A stretch of 64,000 nucleotides of DNA from Prosthecobacter sp. (GTDB lineage: Bacteria; Verrucomicrobiota; Verrucomicrobiia; Verrucomicrobiales; Verrucomicrobiaceae). Position 1 is the stretch's first letter, and each line of letters starts with the position of its first letter. Location: NCBI GenBank assembly GCA_021733925.1, contig JAIPJY010000005.1, positions 62,001 to 126,000 of the forward strand, in the 5' to 3' direction. The position numbers were made by a program, and so were the translations under genes. Positions 49,232 to 59,267 of the stretch are shown here, one piece after another. The notes beneath the pieces are model-generated. The model did no database searches and was not told the DNA's origin. It worked only from the letters and a program-made list of their open reading frames with translations.

Positions 49232-50995
49232 TTACTTCAGCGGCCAGAACATCGGCACCATGGTCAATATGACGATGAGCATCACCAGGGTCAGGCCACC
49301 GCCGACTTTGATAAAGTCGGCGAAGCGATATTTCCCGGGGCCATAGACAAGGATGCAGCTGGGCTCAAACGGCGTGAGCATGGATGCGGAGGCACTAAGC
49401 ATGACCCCGATGGCAAAGGTGCGTGGATTGGCCCCCATGGTAGTGGCGGCCTGCAGAGCGACTGGCAGCACCACCAGTGCGGCAGCGGCGTTCGACATCG
49501 GCTGGGTGAGCAGCATCGTCAGCAGGCAGAAGCCGGCGAAGACCGCAAAAACACCCATCGGTTGCAGCCAGTCGATGATGAAGTTGGCGATCATTCTTGA
49601 GGCACCGGATATCTGCATCGCTTCGCCAAATGCCATCATGCCGCCAATCAGGATGAGCAGCCGCCAGTCAATGTTGGCGTAGGCATTCTCCAGCTTGATG
49701 CAGCGCATGAAGACAGCCAGCATGGCAACCATGACGAAGGCGACGGTGTCAGGCACCCAGCCGAGGCTGCTGGCGATCACGGCGAGAACAAAGGCACCCA
49801 GCAGCATGAAACCGCGCCGGCGTGTTTCCGCACTGAACTGGTACTGGGTGATGACAATCATGTCATTGCCTTCTTCAAAGGCGCGGAAGCGGTCGCTTGG
49901 TCCCTGCAGCAGCAGCACATCGCCCGCGCGCAGTTTTTCGTTTGCCATGTGATGCATCAGCGAACGATCACCACGCATCAGGGCCAGCACCGAGAGACCG
50001 GTGCGCTGGCGGAAGTTGTTGTCACGCAAGGACCGCCCCACAAAGGCGGAGCGCGGCGTAAGGACGACTTCAGCGACCTGTGCATCGCTCATGTCCACAC
50101 CGGAACTGCGCAGCGTGACGTCTTCGAGAATGTCGATGCCCTCGATCTTCTTCACCTGGATCAAGTTTTCCACTTTACCAGCCACGAGCACGACATCGCC
50201 TTCCTGGAAGCGGAGTTTGGGTGCGGCATCGAACGTCTGTTCGCCCCGGCGGATTTTCATAACCTGGAACTCCATCGCGGAAAAATCCGAGTCGAAGGCG
50301 GCCTGGCTGATGAGGGGTGAACCGGGCAGCACCATGACCTCGGCGAAGTAGTCACGCATGGCATCACCGGCAAGGGCGGAGGCCTTGTCACGCTCGGGAA
50401 CCAAGTGAGTGCCAATGAAGACCATGTAGAGGATGCCGGTCAGCATGAGGACGAGACCGATCGATGTCAGTTCAAACATACCCAGCGGCTGAAGTCCCAG
50501 CTTTTTGATGGCACCACTCACCGCGACGTTCGTGGAGGTACCGATCAGCGTGCAGGTGCCGCCCATCAGCGAGGCGAAAGCCAGTGGCATCAGCAGGCGC
50601 GAGGGCGGGATGCGCAGCTTGCGCGACAGACCCATCACCGGGCCCACAAACACCGCTGTCACCGTGGTGTTGTTCATGAAGGCGGACACACCGCCCACCA
50701 CGGCCATCATGAAGCCCATGAGCCGTTTCGGATGGGTGCCGAAGGTCTGGGCTAGAAAGCCGCCCATCATGTCCAGCACGCCGGTCTCACGCAGGGCGGC
50801 GCCGATGACAAAAATCGCCGCCAGAAGGATGATCACGCGGTCGCCAAATCCGGAAAAGGCCTGATCCGCCTTCAGAATGCCACACATCACCAGCACGCAG
50901 AGCAATGACAGCGTGACAAGGTCCACGGAGATTTTCTCCGTGGCAAAAGCGATGACGGCTACGATGAGCAGTCCAATGACGATCCAAGCATCCAT
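49232..50995 (-). CDS. SLC13/DASS-type carrier with two TrkA-C (RCK_C) domains
   Basis: 587 residues from ATG 50995; earlier in-frame starts add no family-like residues. N-terminal membrane helices carry AFMNNTTVTAVFVGPVMGL and GGTCTLIGTSTNVAVSGA (the SNT-like cation/substrate loop). Two cytoplasmic TrkA-C domains follow between about 205 and 375 (EFQVMKIRRGEQTF, EVVLTPRSAFVGRSLRD), then a second transport half with LTQPMSNAAAALVVLPVAL. This layout is typical of bacterial sulfate or dicarboxylate permeases. Substrate not determined. Confidence 0.88.
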   Translation of the reverse strand: MDAWIVIGLLIVAVIAFATEKISVDLVTLSLLCVLVMCGILKADQAFSGFGDRVIILLAAIFVIGAALRETGVLDMMGGFLAQTFGTHPKRLMGFMMAVVGGVSAFMNNTTVTAVFVGPVMGLSRKLRIPPSRLLMPLAFASLMGGTCTLIGTSTNVAVSGAIKKLGLQPLGMFELTSIGLVLMLTGILYMVFIGTHLVPERDKASALAGDAMRDYFAEVMVLPGSPLISQAAFDSDFSAMEFQVMKIRRGEQTFDAAPKLRFQEGDVVLVAGKVENLIQVKKIEGIDILEDVTLRSSGVDMSDAQVAEVVLTPRSAFVGRSLRDNNFRQRTGLSVLALMRGDRSLMHHMANEKLRAGDVLLLQGPSDRFRAFEEGNDMIVITQYQFSAETRRRGFMLLGAFVLAVIASSLGWVPDTVAFVMVAMLAVFMRCIKLENAYANIDWRLLILIGGMMAFGEAMQISGASRMIANFIIDWLQPMGVFAVFAGFCLLTMLLTQPMSNAAAALVVLPVALQAATTMGANPRTFAIGVMLSASASMLTPFEPSCILVYGPGKYRFADFIKVGGGLTLVMLIVILTMVPMFWPLK

Positions 50996-51080
50996 TTCGC
51001 CGCATCTGTGGCGCAGGGACCTGCACTGCTCAAGGTACAAGCGTGCAAAGCATCTCAGCTTGCCCCGTTTGTCTGAGAGA

Positions 51081-51638
51081 TCAGGCAGCAGCGGGTTTGA
51101 GGCGCAGAATCTTGACGGCCGAGACCAAAATCGTGCCGCATAACACCAGGCGAATGCTGCTGAATAGAAACCCCTTGCCGAGTTTTGCGTCACCATGCAG
51201 CACATCCAGCAGATAACCTCCAATGTGATAAGTGGCGGCAAGACTGGCGAGGATCAGCAGGAGACAGGCGATCTTGAGAGCCTTGCCGCCACCGACTAAA
51301 TAGCCACCCCCTGCAAAACTTGCCGCGCAAAGCACGGCGATGGCGAGTTCAAGTTGTCCAGCACCGTACTTCAAGAAGTGGGGCAGCAGAGAAGAAACCG
51401 CGAAAAGACACCAGAGCGTCATCAGGATGGCTGGAATCAGCAGCCGGTTTTGCCACACACCCAGTTCAGCCTGCCTGTTTTTCTTTTCATTCACAGCGGC
51501 AAACTGGGTCTCGCACGTAGCGATCTGCTCGCTGGTCAGCACCTTCCCCTTGGTCCGATGACTCCAGCATGAGGTGCAGAAGTCATCGCGAAACTCCGCG
51601 ACTTTTCCGCAGTGGGCACACTTTTGTCTTGGACTCAT
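51081..51638 (-). CDS. Hypothetical membrane protein with zinc ribbon
   Basis: 185 residues from ATG 51638. An N-terminal ribbon has the CxxC pairs KCAHCGK and FCTSCWS, followed by four hydrophobic segments (about 69-85, 97-115, 120-140 and 155-175). No named family. It lies upstream of the DASS carrier gene on the same strand with an 85-base gap, so a shared transcript is possible but unproven. Confidence 0.65.
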   Translation of the reverse strand: MSPRQKCAHCGKVAEFRDDFCTSCWSHRTKGKVLTSEQIATCETQFAAVNEKKNRQAELGVWQNRLLIPAILMTLWCLFAVSSLLPHFLKYGAGQLELAIAVLCAASFAGGGYLVGGGKALKIACLLLILASLAATYHIGGYLLDVLHGDAKLGKGFLFSSIRLVLCGTILVSAVKILRLKPAAA

Positions 51639-51773
51639 GGGGGCTTTTCCGAGGTACTCCATAAAGAGTCAAGCAACGGTCCGTTCACAGAAGTGGAAAA
51701 CAGGGGGCATTTGCGTCTCTGCTGCTTTCCACCCTTGCCATCTAGCGTCTGTCTCCATACTCTCGCGCCCACT

Positions 51774-52082
51774 ATGAGCGAAAAATCCCCCGTGAACTGG
51801 GAAGCCCTCGAGGCGAAACCCGAATTCCGTGCACTGCTGGCACAAAAAAAAGCCTTCATCCTTCCGGCTTTTATTTTCTGCATGCTCTACTACCTCGCGC
51901 TGCCGGTGCTGGTGGGATATTACCCTGAGATGATGAAAACCAAGGTCTGGGGTGAAGTGAATGTGGCCTACGTCTTTGCGCTCTCGCAGTTCATCATGGC
52001 CTGGGTCCTGGCCTTTCTCTATGTGCGTGTCGCCGCCAAGTGGGACAAATCCGCTGCCGCCGTGATCCACGGTCACGACTAA
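51774..52082 (+). CDS. DUF485 membrane protein (YjcH-like)
   Basis: 102 residues from ATG 51774. Two membrane helices (about 27-48 and 66-87) and the motifs RALLAQKKAFILPAFIFCMLYY and YVRVAAKWDKSA fit the DUF485 family, which is encoded next to acetate permease genes (yjcH-actP in E. coli). The gene ends 51 bases before actP, so the two form an operon. Its role is thought to be accessory to transport. Confidence 0.9.
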   Translation: MSEKSPVNWEALEAKPEFRALLAQKKAFILPAFIFCMLYYLALPVLVGYYPEMMKTKVWGEVNVAYVFALSQFIMAWVLAFLYVRVAAKWDKSAAAVIHGHD

Positions 52083-52133
52083 TCCCTGCACAGCTGCTGC
52101 ATCTCCCTTTCCCATTTGCTCCTTTCCCTCTCG

Positions 52134-53705
52134 ATGAACACTCCCCTGATCATGTTCCTGGCCTTCGTCGGCCTCACGCTCCTCATCACCTTCTGGGCGG
52201 CCAAGAAAAACACCGGCGCCAGCGCCTACTTTGCGGCAGGCCGCAGCATCACTGGCTGGCAGAACGGCCTCGCTGTTGCCGGTGACTACATGAGCGCCGC
52301 CAGTTTCCTGGGCATTTCCGGCATGATCTACGTCGCGGGTTATGACGGCTTCATGTACTCAGTGGGCTTCCTGGTCGCCTACATCACAGTCCTGCTCATC
52401 GTCGCCGAACCCCTGCGCAATGCGGGCAAATACACCATGGCAGACCTGCTCGCCTACCGGCTCAAGCCGCGCCCAGTGCGTGCGCTCGCATCCCTCAGCA
52501 CGCTTGTTGTGTCCACGTTTTACATGATCGCTCAGATGGTCGGCGCAGGTGCCATCATCAAGCAGTTGATCGGAGTCAGCTTCGAACCGGCGGTGATCGG
52601 CGTAGGCGTGCTGATGCTCGTGTATGTCGTCTTCGGCGGCATGCTGGCCACCACCTGGGTGCAGATCATCAAGGCGCTTCTGCTCATGATCGGTGCATTG
52701 ATGCTCAGCTACCTGGTGATGCAGTTTCACCATTTTAGCTTCACCGAATTCTTCAATTCCGTCGCTCATGCCGACTACGGTGGCAGCGAGACGCCGAAAA
52801 ACCTCATGGATCCGGGCCTCAAGTTCGGCGTCGCCGTCGCCGGCCCCTGGGGACCGATCGACCTCATTTCGCTGTGCATCGGCCTTGTGCTGGGCACCGC
52901 CGGTCTGCCGCACATCCTCGTGCGTTTTTACACCGTGCCAGATGCTAAGACCGCACGCTCCAGCGTGGTGTGGGCCATGGCCATCATCGGTCTGTTCTAC
53001 ATCATGACCACCCTCTTTGGGTTCGGTGCTGCGACCATTATCGAAAAAGCCCAGCTCACCACTAACGGCAAGCTGGATGTCAACATGGTCGCCCCGATCC
53101 TCGCCAAGGTGCTAGGCGGCGAGTTCTTCTTCGCCTTCATCAGCGCTGTTGCTTTCGCCACCATTCTTGCAGTCGTCGCCGGTCTTACCATGAGCGCCAG
53201 CGCCTCCTTTGCGCATGATTTCTATTCGAACGTCATTCATCACGGCAAAGAGAACCGCCCCGGCGCGGAAATCCGCGTCGCCCGCATCACCGCCTTCTGT
53301 GTGGGCGCCGCCAGCATTGGGTTCGCCATCTACCTCGGCCCCACCGTGAATGCCGCCTTCCTCGTGGGTCTTGCGTTCTCCGTCGCTGCTTCCGCCAATC
53401 TGCCGGTCATCGTGCTGAGTGTGTTTTGGAAACGCTTCAACACCACCGGAGCCGTCGCCGGTCTGGCCGTTGGTCTGGTCGCTTCCATCGTCCTCATCCT
53501 GCTCAGCCCCAGCGGCATCTACGGCAAGGAAGGCGCTCCTTTCCCCCTGAGCAATCCGGGCATCGTCAGCATTCCCATCGGTTTCCTCGCCGCCTGGCTG
53601 GGCACCATCCTCAGCCCCCGCGATCCTGAGGCCGAAGCCAAATTTGCCGAGCTCAAAGTTCGCGCCCACACCGGCCTTGGTTCGGAAAAGGCGACCTCAC
53701 ATTGA
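52134..53705 (+). CDS. actP: Acetate/cation symporter ActP (SSS family)
   Basis: 523 residues with about 13 membrane segments. Family features: FAAGRSITGWQNGLAVAGDYMSAASFLGISG, TMADLLAYRLKPRPVRA, QMVGAGAIIKQLIG and GTAGLPHILVRFYTVPDAK. ActP takes up acetate and other short carboxylates with sodium or protons. It is downstream of the DUF485 gene. It ends directly abutting the stop of the convergent HSP100-like gene (53705/53706), with no spacer for a separate terminator. Confidence 0.93.
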   Translation: MNTPLIMFLAFVGLTLLITFWAAKKNTGASAYFAAGRSITGWQNGLAVAGDYMSAASFLGISGMIYVAGYDGFMYSVGFLVAYITVLLIVAEPLRNAGKYTMADLLAYRLKPRPVRALASLSTLVVSTFYMIAQMVGAGAIIKQLIGVSFEPAVIGVGVLMLVYVVFGGMLATTWVQIIKALLLMIGALMLSYLVMQFHHFSFTEFFNSVAHADYGGSETPKNLMDPGLKFGVAVAGPWGPIDLISLCIGLVLGTAGLPHILVRFYTVPDAKTARSSVVWAMAIIGLFYIMTTLFGFGAATIIEKAQLTTNGKLDVNMVAPILAKVLGGEFFFAFISAVAFATILAVVAGLTMSASASFAHDFYSNVIHHGKENRPGAEIRVARITAFCVGAASIGFAIYLGPTVNAAFLVGLAFSVAASANLPVIVLSVFWKRFNTTGAVAGLAVGLVASIVLILLSPSGIYGKEGAPFPLSNPGIVSIPIGFLAAWLGTILSPRDPEAEAKFAELKVRAHTGLGSEKATSH

Positions 53706-55985
53706 TCAGGACCACAGCAACTGCGTTGCACCCTCAGCCCAGATGGCGGTGAGGGTCCCCGTCTGATGCCGGGGATGCGCCAGCCGCCATTTGGCCAGAG
53801 GAGTTACCACGAGACGTTCCAGCGCACGCTGGAGCGGACGGGCACCGAAACGGTGGTCGTAGCCGTCCACGACAAGCTTTTCAAGAAGCGCGGCGTCCCA
53901 CACCAGCTTCACTCCGGCAGCAGCCAGTCCTTCGCGTTCTGAGAGTTCGTGCAGCTCCTTCAACGCGATTTCCCGGACATGCTCCTTGGTCAGCGGATCG
54001 AAGGTGACGACAGCATCCAGGCGGTTGAAAAACTCAGGTCGGAAGAATTTTTTAACGGCAGTCTCAAAACCGGGTGCGACATTTTCAGTACCAAAGCCCA
54101 TCGCATCTTTGGTGCTCGCACCCAGATTGGAGGTCATGATGATGATCGCACTGCGGAAGTCCGTCACCCGGCCAAAACGATCGGTGATCCGACCTTCATC
54201 GAGCAAGCCCAGCAGCACGTCATAAACATCCGCAGCGGCTTTTTCGACCTCATCAAACAACAGCACGCAGAAAGGCTGACGACGGACCTTTTGAATCCAT
54301 GCGGCTGCATCTCCATCGGGTGCATGCAGCAGTCGGTTCGCCGCATTCCAGTCGCCATACTCGCTCATGTCCAGCCGAACGAGCCGTTCCTTTTCGGCTC
54401 CAGCACCGAAGCAAAACTCCGCCATGGCGCAAGCGAGCGCCGTTTTGCCCACTCCCGTGGGTCCGCAGAACAGCAGCACGCCCTGAGGTCGCGCGGGATC
54501 GGTCATGCCCGCCTTGATGCTGGTGATGACACGTGCTGCGGCATCCACGGCACCGACTTGGCCGATGATCTGCCGGGCCAGCGTGGCCTGCACTTGTGAA
54601 AGAGGCAGCGGCATTTCATCTCGCAGCAGCAGCTCTGGCAGACCGGTCTGCTGGATGAACAGCGCCATGATGTCGTCCGCTGAAACCTGGCGTGACGCCA
54701 CAGGCCGGCGCCCTGCCTGTTCCGCCAGTTTGCGAATGAAAGCCGAGGCCGGGCCTGGAAACGCCGCATACGGCTGGAAGCGTCGGAACAGTCGATGCAC
54801 CAAAGCCACGCTGCCGGGTGCAAATTCGATCCTGCCGGAGGTCGAACAGGCATGAACCACCCGCTCAAGCACCGAGCAGGCCTCGCGTTCATCGAAAGGT
54901 GGCACATGAATGATCTGAAACACATCGAGCAGGCCGGGCATCAGCCTGCGGCAGGCGTCCAGCTCCGCAGGTGTGGCCTCGGCGGTCATGTGCAGCTCGC
55001 GGCGTTGCAGATAAGGCAGCAGGAAGGCTCCCACGCTGTCATTGGCCTCAGCGCCGCCCACGCGCAGCAGTTCCAGCAGGTTCTCCACGCACAAGACGCC
55101 TTCGATTTCACTCAGGCGTTTGATGAATTCTTCACAGCGCTCCTCCCATTGACCGAGATACTTCATGCCGGCGATCACGCGCGCCCCGCTGCCCCGCCAG
55201 CAGCGCCAGGTCCGCATCGATTTGTCGCCATCTTCATCCGTGCTCAGCCTTGCCATGCGACGCGCTGCATCGGTGATGATCGTGCTCTTGCCGCAACCGG
55301 GTTCGCCAACGAGCAGCACGTTGGCGCGCTCGTGCTGCAGTTTGTTGAGCAAGGCCGTCACCGGACCTTCGCGGCCATAGGCGGCAGAGTGGTGGCCACG
55401 CTCATGCAGCAGCGGGTCCGCCATGGTGAAAAGCACCTTCATGTCCTCACGCTCGCGCATCGGCGTCTGGCGTGTTGAGCTGTGAACGTCACGCACGCTC
55501 AGCTTGTCCAGCCAGGCGCCCATCGGTGGCAGTTGAAGCGTCAGGTCAGCGGGCGTCTGCCCAGTGAGATGGTCCTTCACATAGTGCCGCACCAGTTCCT
55601 TGTACTGTGCCTCGTTGTGAAAATGAAAACGCAGCTCCAAACCGGGGACTTCACACACGAGCGTGCCGTTCTCCGCTTTTCCCGTCACGCAGGGTACGCG
55701 CAAGGTGCTGGTATCCGGACTCGGGATGAGGCGGTGCCCGGTTTCATCCTTGTATTGAGCCCGCACATCCACCTTCACCTCCCGCAGTTGCGGATCGAAC
55801 AGCTCGGCTCCGAGGCTCCACGATTCATGCTCCGCCCGCCAGTCCAGCGCGTCACTCAACTGCCGCAGTACTTCCTGTGAAGAACCGGCGTAGGCGGTGG
55901 CGCTGCGGTAATCCCCGACCAGCAGACCCGTGACACCGCCGCTGGCATCGCGCCAGAGCAAAACAGGATAGACGTGAGTGGCCAT
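53706..55985 (-). CDS. HSP100/Clp-like double AAA+ ATPase, third gene of the operon
   Basis: 759 residues. An unfamiliar N-terminal domain (about 1-165) replaces the Clp N repeats. AAA1: Walker A GEPGCGKST (Lys233), pore-loop-like IAGMKYLGQWEER, and Walker B VLCVEN (Glu301-Asn302 in place of Asp-Glu). AAA2: Walker A GPTGVGKTA (Lys514), Walker B LLFDEVEKA, sensor TSNLG, FRPEFFNRLD and sensor-2 GARPLQR. The usual GYVG pore loop of AAA2 is missing. MGF (629-631) sits at the ClpP-loop position. There is no C-terminal extension. It starts 3 bases after the preceding gene ends. Confidence 0.88.
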   Translation of the reverse strand: MATHVYPVLLWRDASGGVTGLLVGDYRSATAYAGSSQEVLRQLSDALDWRAEHESWSLGAELFDPQLREVKVDVRAQYKDETGHRLIPSPDTSTLRVPCVTGKAENGTLVCEVPGLELRFHFHNEAQYKELVRHYVKDHLTGQTPADLTLQLPPMGAWLDKLSVRDVHSSTRQTPMREREDMKVLFTMADPLLHERGHHSAAYGREGPVTALLNKLQHERANVLLVGEPGCGKSTIITDAARRMARLSTDEDGDKSMRTWRCWRGSGARVIAGMKYLGQWEERCEEFIKRLSEIEGVLCVENLLELLRVGGAEANDSVGAFLLPYLQRRELHMTAEATPAELDACRRLMPGLLDVFQIIHVPPFDEREACSVLERVVHACSTSGRIEFAPGSVALVHRLFRRFQPYAAFPGPASAFIRKLAEQAGRRPVASRQVSADDIMALFIQQTGLPELLLRDEMPLPLSQVQATLARQIIGQVGAVDAAARVITSIKAGMTDPARPQGVLLFCGPTGVGKTALACAMAEFCFGAGAEKERLVRLDMSEYGDWNAANRLLHAPDGDAAAWIQKVRRQPFCVLLFDEVEKAAADVYDVLLGLLDEGRITDRFGRVTDFRSAIIIMTSNLGASTKDAMGFGTENVAPGFETAVKKFFRPEFFNRLDAVVTFDPLTKEHVREIALKELHELSEREGLAAAGVKLVWDAALLEKLVVDGYDHRFGARPLQRALERLVVTPLAKWRLAHPRHQTGTLTAIWAEGATQLLWS

Positions 55986-55988
55986 GGG

Positions 55989-58900
55989 TTAGGATTCAGT
56001 CGGAGGTTGCAGCCATTCCACCAGCTCTGCGGGCAGCGGCAGCGACGGCAGATGGAAAGCGCGAAATGTGTCCGCATCTGCGTCTGGCGCCAGCAGCAGA
56101 CCCGTGCGGTGGCAGAGCAGTCGCTGGTCACGCAGCAGCGTCATGGTCAGAGATGAATCCTGCGTCGGTTCGGCTGTGCTACAAACCCGGTCTTCCGCCG
56201 CACTCAGTGCAAGGCTCACTTCCAAAGTGTGCAGCGTGCCGTCATCGTCATGCAGCAGCCAGGTTCCAGCCAGAGGCTCCAAGAGGCGCATGAGATTGAG
56301 CCCGATGGCCCGCAGACCAAACTGCAGCGGCGCAGAGGAACCGGATGCCTCGTGAATGTCCTGCACCGCAGTTCCCCCATGACCGGAGAGCAGCGCCATC
56401 ACTTGATGCTGGATCGAAGACGCCTGGCTTTCAGCGAAGGACCCTGAGGCACAAATTGTCAGATCCACCGACTCGTTCTGACTGGACTCTGCGGCCATCA
56501 GCTCCAGCAGCGACAGCTCACGCAACGCCGCAAACAACGGCGTCTCGACGATGTCGTGATCTGGCATATCCACATCGGTAAGCAGGCTTTCATGCAGCTC
56601 CGCCTCGCGCGCTCGGTCAAAGCGTGGATTGCCGCTGTAATACTGCCGCACCAGAATCTTCACCGGCCTTGCGCGGGAGACAGACATCACCCTGCCTTGT
56701 CGGGCAGGCTTCTGGTGCAAACTCGCCTCTGCGGCGTTGAGCAGGCGTTCCACCCGCTGCACCTGCTCGCGGCAGTGGTAGTAGCGTTCCTGCACGGCGG
56801 TCAGCGTGCCGAGCTCCACCGTGCCTTGCGGCGCCTGCTGTTCGACTTGCTCGATGAGCCGGTCCAGCGCGTCATTGGCTGCATCCAGCACGGTGCCTTT
56901 GTCCGCTTCTTCACGTGAGAGACGCTCGGGCCAGAACACGCTGCGTGCTGAGGGGCGCAGGGCCTGCGTGTGCAGCGAGAAGCGGTCTGCCACACATCGC
57001 AGTTCAATCCGCAGCGGAATTCCGGGCGTGCGCGCCGCCAGATCGGCCGCCAGCGGCTGCGCGACCTCGCGCTCGATCACACGCTTCAAAGCCCGTGCAC
57101 CAAGTTGCGGGTGATGCCCCAGTTCCACCAGCTTGTCCGCCGCTGCGCTCGTAAAATGGAACAGGCACTGCCGCTGGCGCAGACCATCCCGCTTCAGCAC
57201 CTCGGCGAGCAGACGGCTCGCGATGGCGGCGAGATGTTCGCGCGTCAGCTCCCGGAAAGGCAGCACGCGGTCGAGACGATTGAAAAACTCGGGCCGGAAA
57301 AATTTCTCTGCAGCTTTGACGTAGGTTGCTTCGGCCTCCGCTTCTTGCTGGCCGCCAAAGCCGATGCGAGATCCGGCCTCCCGCACACCGAGGTTCGACG
57401 TGAGCAAAATCACGGTGCTGGTGAAATCTGCCACGCGGCCCAGCGCATCGCTCAGGCGTCCCTCGTCCAGCACACCCAGCAGCATGTCGAAGACCTCCGG
57501 CGCCGCCTTCTCGATCTCATCAAAGAGCACCACAGAAAACGGCTGCCGCCGCACTGCACCCGTCAGCAGGCCGTCGGGCTGCGCCGGTGTTCCGGTAAGA
57601 CGCAGCACCGCACCCGAGTCCACCATCTCATTCATGTCAAAGCGCAGCAGCCTGTCGGCGTGGCCAAACAGATGCTGAGCCAGAGCTTTGGCGCACTGCG
57701 TCTTGCCCACACCAGTCGGTCCCAGCAACAGGAAGGCCGCCAGTGGTCGGCGCGGATCGTTCAGCCGTGCTTTCAGTTGCAGCAGCACATCGGCAAACGC
57801 ATGCAGCACGGCATCCTGCCCTGACACCTGTTTTTGCAAGGCTTGAACGATGTCTGCGCGATCAAGCGACTGAGACTGGTCAATCATCGCCAGCTGCAGG
57901 CCGCTGCGCTCACGGAATTCCTCCAGCGCCGCTGCGCGCTCGCAGGATTGGTTGGCATGCTTCACCGCCAGCCGGTGCAGAAAGCCTGCGGCCTTGCCAG
58001 GAAAGGCCGCGTCACTCACGAAACGCCGATGCAGTTCATACGCCGCTGGCACGACATCGAGCGCAAAAGTGCAGTCATGCTCGCGCTCCATCTCGCGGGC
58101 CACGCTCACCAGAATGCGCAGCGTGTCCGCTTCTCCGGGTTCCGCCACCGTCACCACATGAAACATCTCCGCCAGCGTTCGATCCCGCTCCCGCAGCACG
58201 CGCCACGACTCAGGAGTGATCTCTGCCAGCAGGCGCAGGGAGCGCTTTTCCAGCCGCGGCTTGAGCAGTTGCGCCACATTCAAATCACTGTTCGCGCTCT
58301 TCCCGGCGGTGAAAAGTCCGGGCAGGTCTTCGAGGTAGAGCACCGCATCGCTGCGCTCCACATGATCACAGATGGCCTGCACGCGGTGCTGCCACTGACC
58401 GACATGGGACATGCCGCTGATCAGCCGCATGGGTGACACCAGCCAGATGTTCCGCCGCCGTGTCCAGGCTTTGTCCGCCATCATGCGCCACACCAGTTCC
58501 TGCACGATGGCCGTCTTTCCCACCTGGCGGGGGCCCACCAGCAGAATCGCCCGCTTGTCCGGCAGGCGCAGCCAGCGCTCCAAACCGGCCACCTCGGCAT
58601 CGCGTCCGATCGCCCGTGGCAGGTCGTCAGGATAAAGCGAGTTCAGCAGCCGCCCCACCTTGCGCAACTCCGCCGCGCCATCCGGTTTCTGATCGTCCCC
58701 GCCGAAGATGGAGCTGCGCTTGACCGGCTTGGCCTTGAGCGCATTCAAGGCCGGTTTCACCTTCACTTCGATCACGGTGAGTCGCCCCTTGCCTGCGGTA
58801 GGCAGGGCATGGTCATCCAGATCTACCAGTTCACCGTTTTTTTCCAGGCTGCGAAAATGCTGGGTGAGCACCTCGACCGCGCGTTCATTCAGGCGCTGAT

Positions 58901-59267
58901 TTTTGTGCACCTCAAAGTGCAGCTCTGGCAGCTTCGGTGTGAACCACATCTGGCGTCCCAGCGCTTCATATCCCGCCATGAAAAAGCGCCGGTGGTGAGA
59001 TCCGCTCTTCAGCTCGATGCGCAGCTCCAGCGTTGTGCTGTCATAGTCTGGTAGAAGGCACCAGCGTGCCAGCTCGTCATGCCGCGTCTCACGAGACAGC
59101 TCCAGCAGCTTGGTTTGCAGATCCGCCTGCACCTGGCTCAGCGCCCGTTGCAGTTTCTCCGACTTCCGCACCGGATCTTCCTGCTGCAAGGGGCGGACCA
59201 CAAACAGCGGCGCCTCACCGCTGCCACGCGGATGCTCTTCAATGTAGATGGGCAGCGTGATGGTCAT
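55989..59267 (-). CDS. HSP100/Clp-like double AAA+ ATPase with C-terminal extension, second gene
   Basis: 1092 residues. N-terminal domain about 1-200. AAA1: Walker A GPRQVGKTA (Lys251) and Walker B VLYLED (Glu313-Asp314, order swapped from DE). AAA2: Walker A GPTGVGKTQ (Lys522), Walker B VVLFDEIEKA, sensor TSNLG, FRPEFFNR and sensor-2 GARALKR. No ClpB-type middle coiled coil and no GYVG loop in AAA2. IGF (635-637) sits at the ClpP-loop position. After about residue 780 comes a helical linker, then a domain (about 932-1022) that may be a diverged release-factor central domain. The start overlaps the first gene's stop (ATGA). Confidence 0.88.
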   Translation of the reverse strand: MTITLPIYIEEHPRGSGEAPLFVVRPLQQEDPVRKSEKLQRALSQVQADLQTKLLELSRETRHDELARWCLLPDYDSTTLELRIELKSGSHHRRFFMAGYEALGRQMWFTPKLPELHFEVHKNQRLNERAVEVLTQHFRSLEKNGELVDLDDHALPTAGKGRLTVIEVKVKPALNALKAKPVKRSSIFGGDDQKPDGAAELRKVGRLLNSLYPDDLPRAIGRDAEVAGLERWLRLPDKRAILLVGPRQVGKTAIVQELVWRMMADKAWTRRRNIWLVSPMRLISGMSHVGQWQHRVQAICDHVERSDAVLYLEDLPGLFTAGKSANSDLNVAQLLKPRLEKRSLRLLAEITPESWRVLRERDRTLAEMFHVVTVAEPGEADTLRILVSVAREMEREHDCTFALDVVPAAYELHRRFVSDAAFPGKAAGFLHRLAVKHANQSCERAAALEEFRERSGLQLAMIDQSQSLDRADIVQALQKQVSGQDAVLHAFADVLLQLKARLNDPRRPLAAFLLLGPTGVGKTQCAKALAQHLFGHADRLLRFDMNEMVDSGAVLRLTGTPAQPDGLLTGAVRRQPFSVVLFDEIEKAAPEVFDMLLGVLDEGRLSDALGRVADFTSTVILLTSNLGVREAGSRIGFGGQQEAEAEATYVKAAEKFFRPEFFNRLDRVLPFRELTREHLAAIASRLLAEVLKRDGLRQRQCLFHFTSAAADKLVELGHHPQLGARALKRVIEREVAQPLAADLAARTPGIPLRIELRCVADRFSLHTQALRPSARSVFWPERLSREEADKGTVLDAANDALDRLIEQVEQQAPQGTVELGTLTAVQERYYHCREQVQRVERLLNAAEASLHQKPARQGRVMSVSRARPVKILVRQYYSGNPRFDRAREAELHESLLTDVDMPDHDIVETPLFAALRELSLLELMAAESSQNESVDLTICASGSFAESQASSIQHQVMALLSGHGGTAVQDIHEASGSSAPLQFGLRAIGLNLMRLLEPLAGTWLLHDDDGTLHTLEVSLALSAAEDRVCSTAEPTQDSSLTMTLLRDQRLLCHRTGLLLAPDADADTFRAFHLPSLPLPAELVEWLQPPTES

